This document shows, piece after piece, positions 61,589-64,000 of a stretch of DNA of 64,000 nt. Source of the DNA: CAYVXE01 sp964455375 (lineage in GTDB: Bacteria > Zhuqueibacterota > Zhuqueibacteria > Oceanimicrobiales > Oceanimicrobiaceae). Numbering within the stretch: position 1 is the stretch's first letter; each line of letters begins with the position of its first letter. Position numbers and translations under genes: made by a program. A model generated the notes under the pieces. It made no database searches and had not been told where the DNA came from. It saw only the letters and a list, made by a program, of their open reading frames with translations. The stretch covers positions 1-64,000 of the forward strand of contig CAYVXE010000001.1 in NCBI GenBank assembly GCA_964455375.1, given 5' to 3'.

Positions 61589-64000
61589 GTGAAGATTCGA
61601 TTCAATAGCATTTGTGTTGTCATCTTTCTGCTTGTGGGTTTGTGTTTAAAACTTTTTGCACAAACGTCACATTCAAGCAATCCTTTTTCTCTTCTTTTTC
61701 GAAAAGAAATTAAATTCCCGGTCCAAAATTCTAAACTAACGTATGCGCTGCCGGATAGTTTTATCGTACCAGGCTCTCAAACCGTGTGGCTGGACTCCGT
61801 GGAGATGAAACCGGACATAAATTATAAATTCGATTTTATTGCCGGAATGATCTTCTTTCAGCAGCGTTTAAGCAAGGCAAAGCAGATTCGTCTCTCGTAT
61901 GATTTGTTTCCATTCACACTAAAGCAAAAATACCGTCATCGTTCTCCGGTGCGCGAAAATAACAGCCGCTCATCACAAAAGTTACATGCGAACCGTTCCA
62001 GCAAAATATATAAACCGAATCCATTAACTCAAAATATTATTCCGTCGCGGTTAAGGAAAAGCGGCAGCATCATCCGCGGATTGTCGGTAGGAACGAACCA
62101 GAATTTGCAGGTAAATTCCGGTCTGCGGCTGCAATTGTCCGGGCAGTTGACGCAAAATGTCGAAATTGTCGCATCCCTCACCGACCAAAATACACCCATT
62201 CAACCAGAAGGCAATACGCAGACCCTGCAGGAAATCGATAAAGTTTTTATTCAATTAAAGGGGCCGCATTTACAGGCGACTTTTGGCGACTTTATCCTCA
62301 AGTTACCCGATCATGAGTTTACGAGGTACAATCGCAAATTGGAAGGAATTATGGGACGTGGAAAGTATGACCATGTGAACTTTACGGTTTCCGGTGCTGT
62401 GTCTCGCGGTCAGTTCGCAACAAATGAATTTCAAGGCAAAGAGGGTAATCAGGGGCCTTACCAATTGACGGGGAAGAATGGTGAAGTCAATATTCTGGTT
62501 TTATCCGGTACGGAACGTGTCTGGATAGATGGCGAACAAATGACCAGAGGTGAAAACAACGACTACATTATTGAATATGGCAACGGCCAGATCACCTTTA
62601 CCAGAAAACGGCTGATTACGGCAGACTCCAGAATTGTCGTCGATTTTCAGTTTTCAGATGAGAGTTTTCAACGCAATTATTGGGCTGTTCAGGCAGAGTC
62701 ACAGGTGTGGAAAAATAAAATCCGCCTGGGAACCACGTTCATCCGGGAAAGCGACGATAAAAATAACCCGTTAACTCTCTCTCTCTCAGATGATTTATTG
62801 ACTGCGCTGGAAAATGCAGGAGACGGTCAGCCAATCGTCCCGGGCTCGAAATTTGTCGGTGCCGACAGCGGAAATTATGTGATGGAGGGCCCCGGAATTT
62901 TTAAATTTGTTGGCACAAAACAGGGCGATTACACCGTGACGTTTTCATTTTTCGGCGCTAACAAAGGTGATTACCGCAATATCGGTTTGGGGCGTTTTGA
63001 ATATGTCGGGGAGAACCAGGGCAGTTACCGTCCTTTTATTTTGTTGCCGAAAGCACAACGGCACGATATGGTGGGCTTTAATGTCGGTATTTCGCCGGGC
63101 GCCGGGCTGACCGTAAACAGCGAATTTGCTATTAGTCAATTCGATCAGAATACCTATTCTTCACGGGATGATGGAAATAATACCGGGAATGCATATTCGA
63201 TCAAGTTCGACTTCAAGCCGGAAAACGTATCTTTAGGAAAGCTAAAATTAGGTGAATTTAGTTTAACCGGCAAACTGCGAAGAAAACAGCCAAATTTTCG
63301 TGATATTGACCGCACCACCATCGCCGAGTTTAATCGCAAGTGGAATTTGGAAAATCCCAAACTGACGACGGAAGAATCCATTCAGGAATTTGCAGGAAAA
63401 TACCGTCCGGTGTCCGGTTTGATATTTAAGAGCGGTTTTGGTCATTTACGCAAAGCCGCTGTTTTTAATTCGAATCGCTGGGAAGCACAGACAATCCTCT
63501 CAAGAAAGAAACTGCCGAAAATGAATTATTTTGTGGAGTTTATTGACCGTAATGACAAACTCGTTCAGCAAAAAAGTACCTGGCTGCGGCAGCGGGGGCA
63601 GGCTCATTATCAGCTTGGCTTCCTGAAACCGAATTTTAGCTATGAGGGGGAGGTTAAGAAAGACGTCCCTGCAGACACCACTGAAACCGGTTTCCGCTTT
63701 GATTCATATACGCCGGGTCTGGAGGCGCATTTGTGGAAGCCTTTGTTTCTCTCTGCACGTTACAATGTCAGGGATGACAAACAGCGCGTGGCCGGAGGAT
63801 TCAGACCCAAATCTATCGCCAAGACACAAACGTATTCGCTGGACTTAAAACGCTGGCATGCGTTCAATATTTCGGCTGCTTTTACCCACCGAAATCGAGC
63901 ATTTTCCGATAGCAGTAGCCGTGACATCCGCTCTGATTTGGCGGATATTCGCATAGGTTACACACCGAGAAATGGTGGTGTGAAAGGCAATGTTAATTAT
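61589..64000 (+). CDS. large outer-membrane protein, incomplete at the window end
   Basis: A frame from the GTG at 61589 stays open for 804 codons to the last base, so the 3' end is missing. It starts with a signal peptide (about residues 1-25, ending LFAQ). The N-terminal region contains GSIIRGLSVGTNQNLQVN-like strands and GQLTQNVEIVASLTDQ, vaguely like the first domain of SprA, the T9SS translocon protein, then a TRGENNDYIIEYGNGQI-type domain that is found in several FCB-group surface proteins, and barrel-like strands. It could be an SprA-related or a different large barrel. The start could be elsewhere, since GTG has no clear Shine-Dalgarno. Confidence 0.7.
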   Translation, partial: MKIRFNSICVVIFLLVGLCLKLFAQTSHSSNPFSLLFRKEIKFPVQNSKLTYALPDSFIVPGSQTVWLDSVEMKPDINYKFDFIAGMIFFQQRLSKAKQIRLSYDLFPFTLKQKYRHRSPVRENNSRSSQKLHANRSSKIYKPNPLTQNIIPSRLRKSGSIIRGLSVGTNQNLQVNSGLRLQLSGQLTQNVEIVASLTDQNTPIQPEGNTQTLQEIDKVFIQLKGPHLQATFGDFILKLPDHEFTRYNRKLEGIMGRGKYDHVNFTVSGAVSRGQFATNEFQGKEGNQGPYQLTGKNGEVNILVLSGTERVWIDGEQMTRGENNDYIIEYGNGQITFTRKRLITADSRIVVDFQFSDESFQRNYWAVQAESQVWKNKIRLGTTFIRESDDKNNPLTLSLSDDLLTALENAGDGQPIVPGSKFVGADSGNYVMEGPGIFKFVGTKQGDYTVTFSFFGANKGDYRNIGLGRFEYVGENQGSYRPFILLPKAQRHDMVGFNVGISPGAGLTVNSEFAISQFDQNTYSSRDDGNNTGNAYSIKFDFKPENVSLGKLKLGEFSLTGKLRRKQPNFRDIDRTTIAEFNRKWNLENPKLTTEESIQEFAGKYRPVSGLIFKSGFGHLRKAAVFNSNRWEAQTILSRKKLPKMNYFVEFIDRNDKLVQQKSTWLRQRGQAHYQLGFLKPNFSYEGEVKKDVPADTTETGFRFDSYTPGLEAHLWKPLFLSARYNVRDDKQRVAGGFRPKSIAKTQTYSLDLKRWHAFNISAAFTHRNRAFSDSSSRDIRSDLADIRIGYTPRNGGVKGNVNY

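Noticed and set aside
1..64000. tRNA, rRNA and CRISPR features
   Set aside because: I found no T-loop-like GGTTCGA tract in a cloverleaf context, no rRNA-like sequence and no regularly spaced repeats.

Overview
The window comes from a diderm (Gram-negative-type) bacterium, most likely of the FCB/Calditrichota-KSB1 neighbourhood. Direct indications are Omp85 and other beta-barrel proteins, LolC/LolD lipoprotein release genes, lipobox proteins, a C-terminal type IX secretion (T9SS type A) sorting signal on one exported protein, and an RF2 gene with a programmed +1 frameshift. Several Firmicutes-like elements sit beside them (McsA-McsB-ClpC protein-arginine quality control and a PyrR attenuator). 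The phylum is inferred from gene content, not from a marker tree. Base composition is moderately AT-rich. TTG start codons are frequent, and several sigma-70-like promoters share the form TTGAxx-N17-TATATT.

Layout. 1-5445: an Omp85-like protein with a partner lipoprotein, a small repeat-rich accessory patch (REP-like and MITE-like inverted repeats, an orphan TonB-like membrane protein, a possible group II intron fragment joined to a histidine-kinase remnant) and a site-2 protease. 5786-12791: an exported protein, a FecR-domain protein, an 873-residue outer-membrane protein and a CHASE2 adenylate cyclase, which I read as a candidate envelope-sensing cAMP module. 13046-22993: a housekeeping run prfB, alr, lysS, lolC, lolD, mcsA, mcsB, clpC. 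23193-30260: an OLD-like ATPase that stops where its TOPRIM domain should begin, a P1-family peptidase, an NhaC antiporter with an exported Ig-like N-terminus, and a membrane-anchored GH2-like protein lacking both catalytic glutamates. 30519-34076: smc.

34335-50629 is a large type IV pilus/pseudopilus locus: MerR-type regulator, pilD, histidine kinase, receiver, pilB, sigma-54 activator, pilC, a major pilin preceded by a well-matched sigma-54 promoter, four minor pilin-like proteins, then a T9SS-tagged beta-helix protein, a Big-1 repeat lipoprotein and a small barrel protein, all closely spaced. 50790-54732: an M23 peptidase, then pyrR-pyrB-pyrC behind a promoter, PyrR-type hairpin and terminator. 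54903-56351: pyruvoyl arginine decarboxylase and agmatinase (arginine to putrescine). 56406-60150: rplM-rpsI, rpsB-tsf, pyrH-frr, where pyrH appears to lack a standard start codon. 60523-64000: an NHL-propeller protein and a large outer-membrane protein that runs off the window end.

The strongest candidates for undescribed biology are the FecR/outer-membrane protein/CHASE2-cyclase module, the sigma-54-controlled pilus locus that carries T9SS and Big-1 surface cargo, and the catalytically dead membrane-bound GH2 protein.
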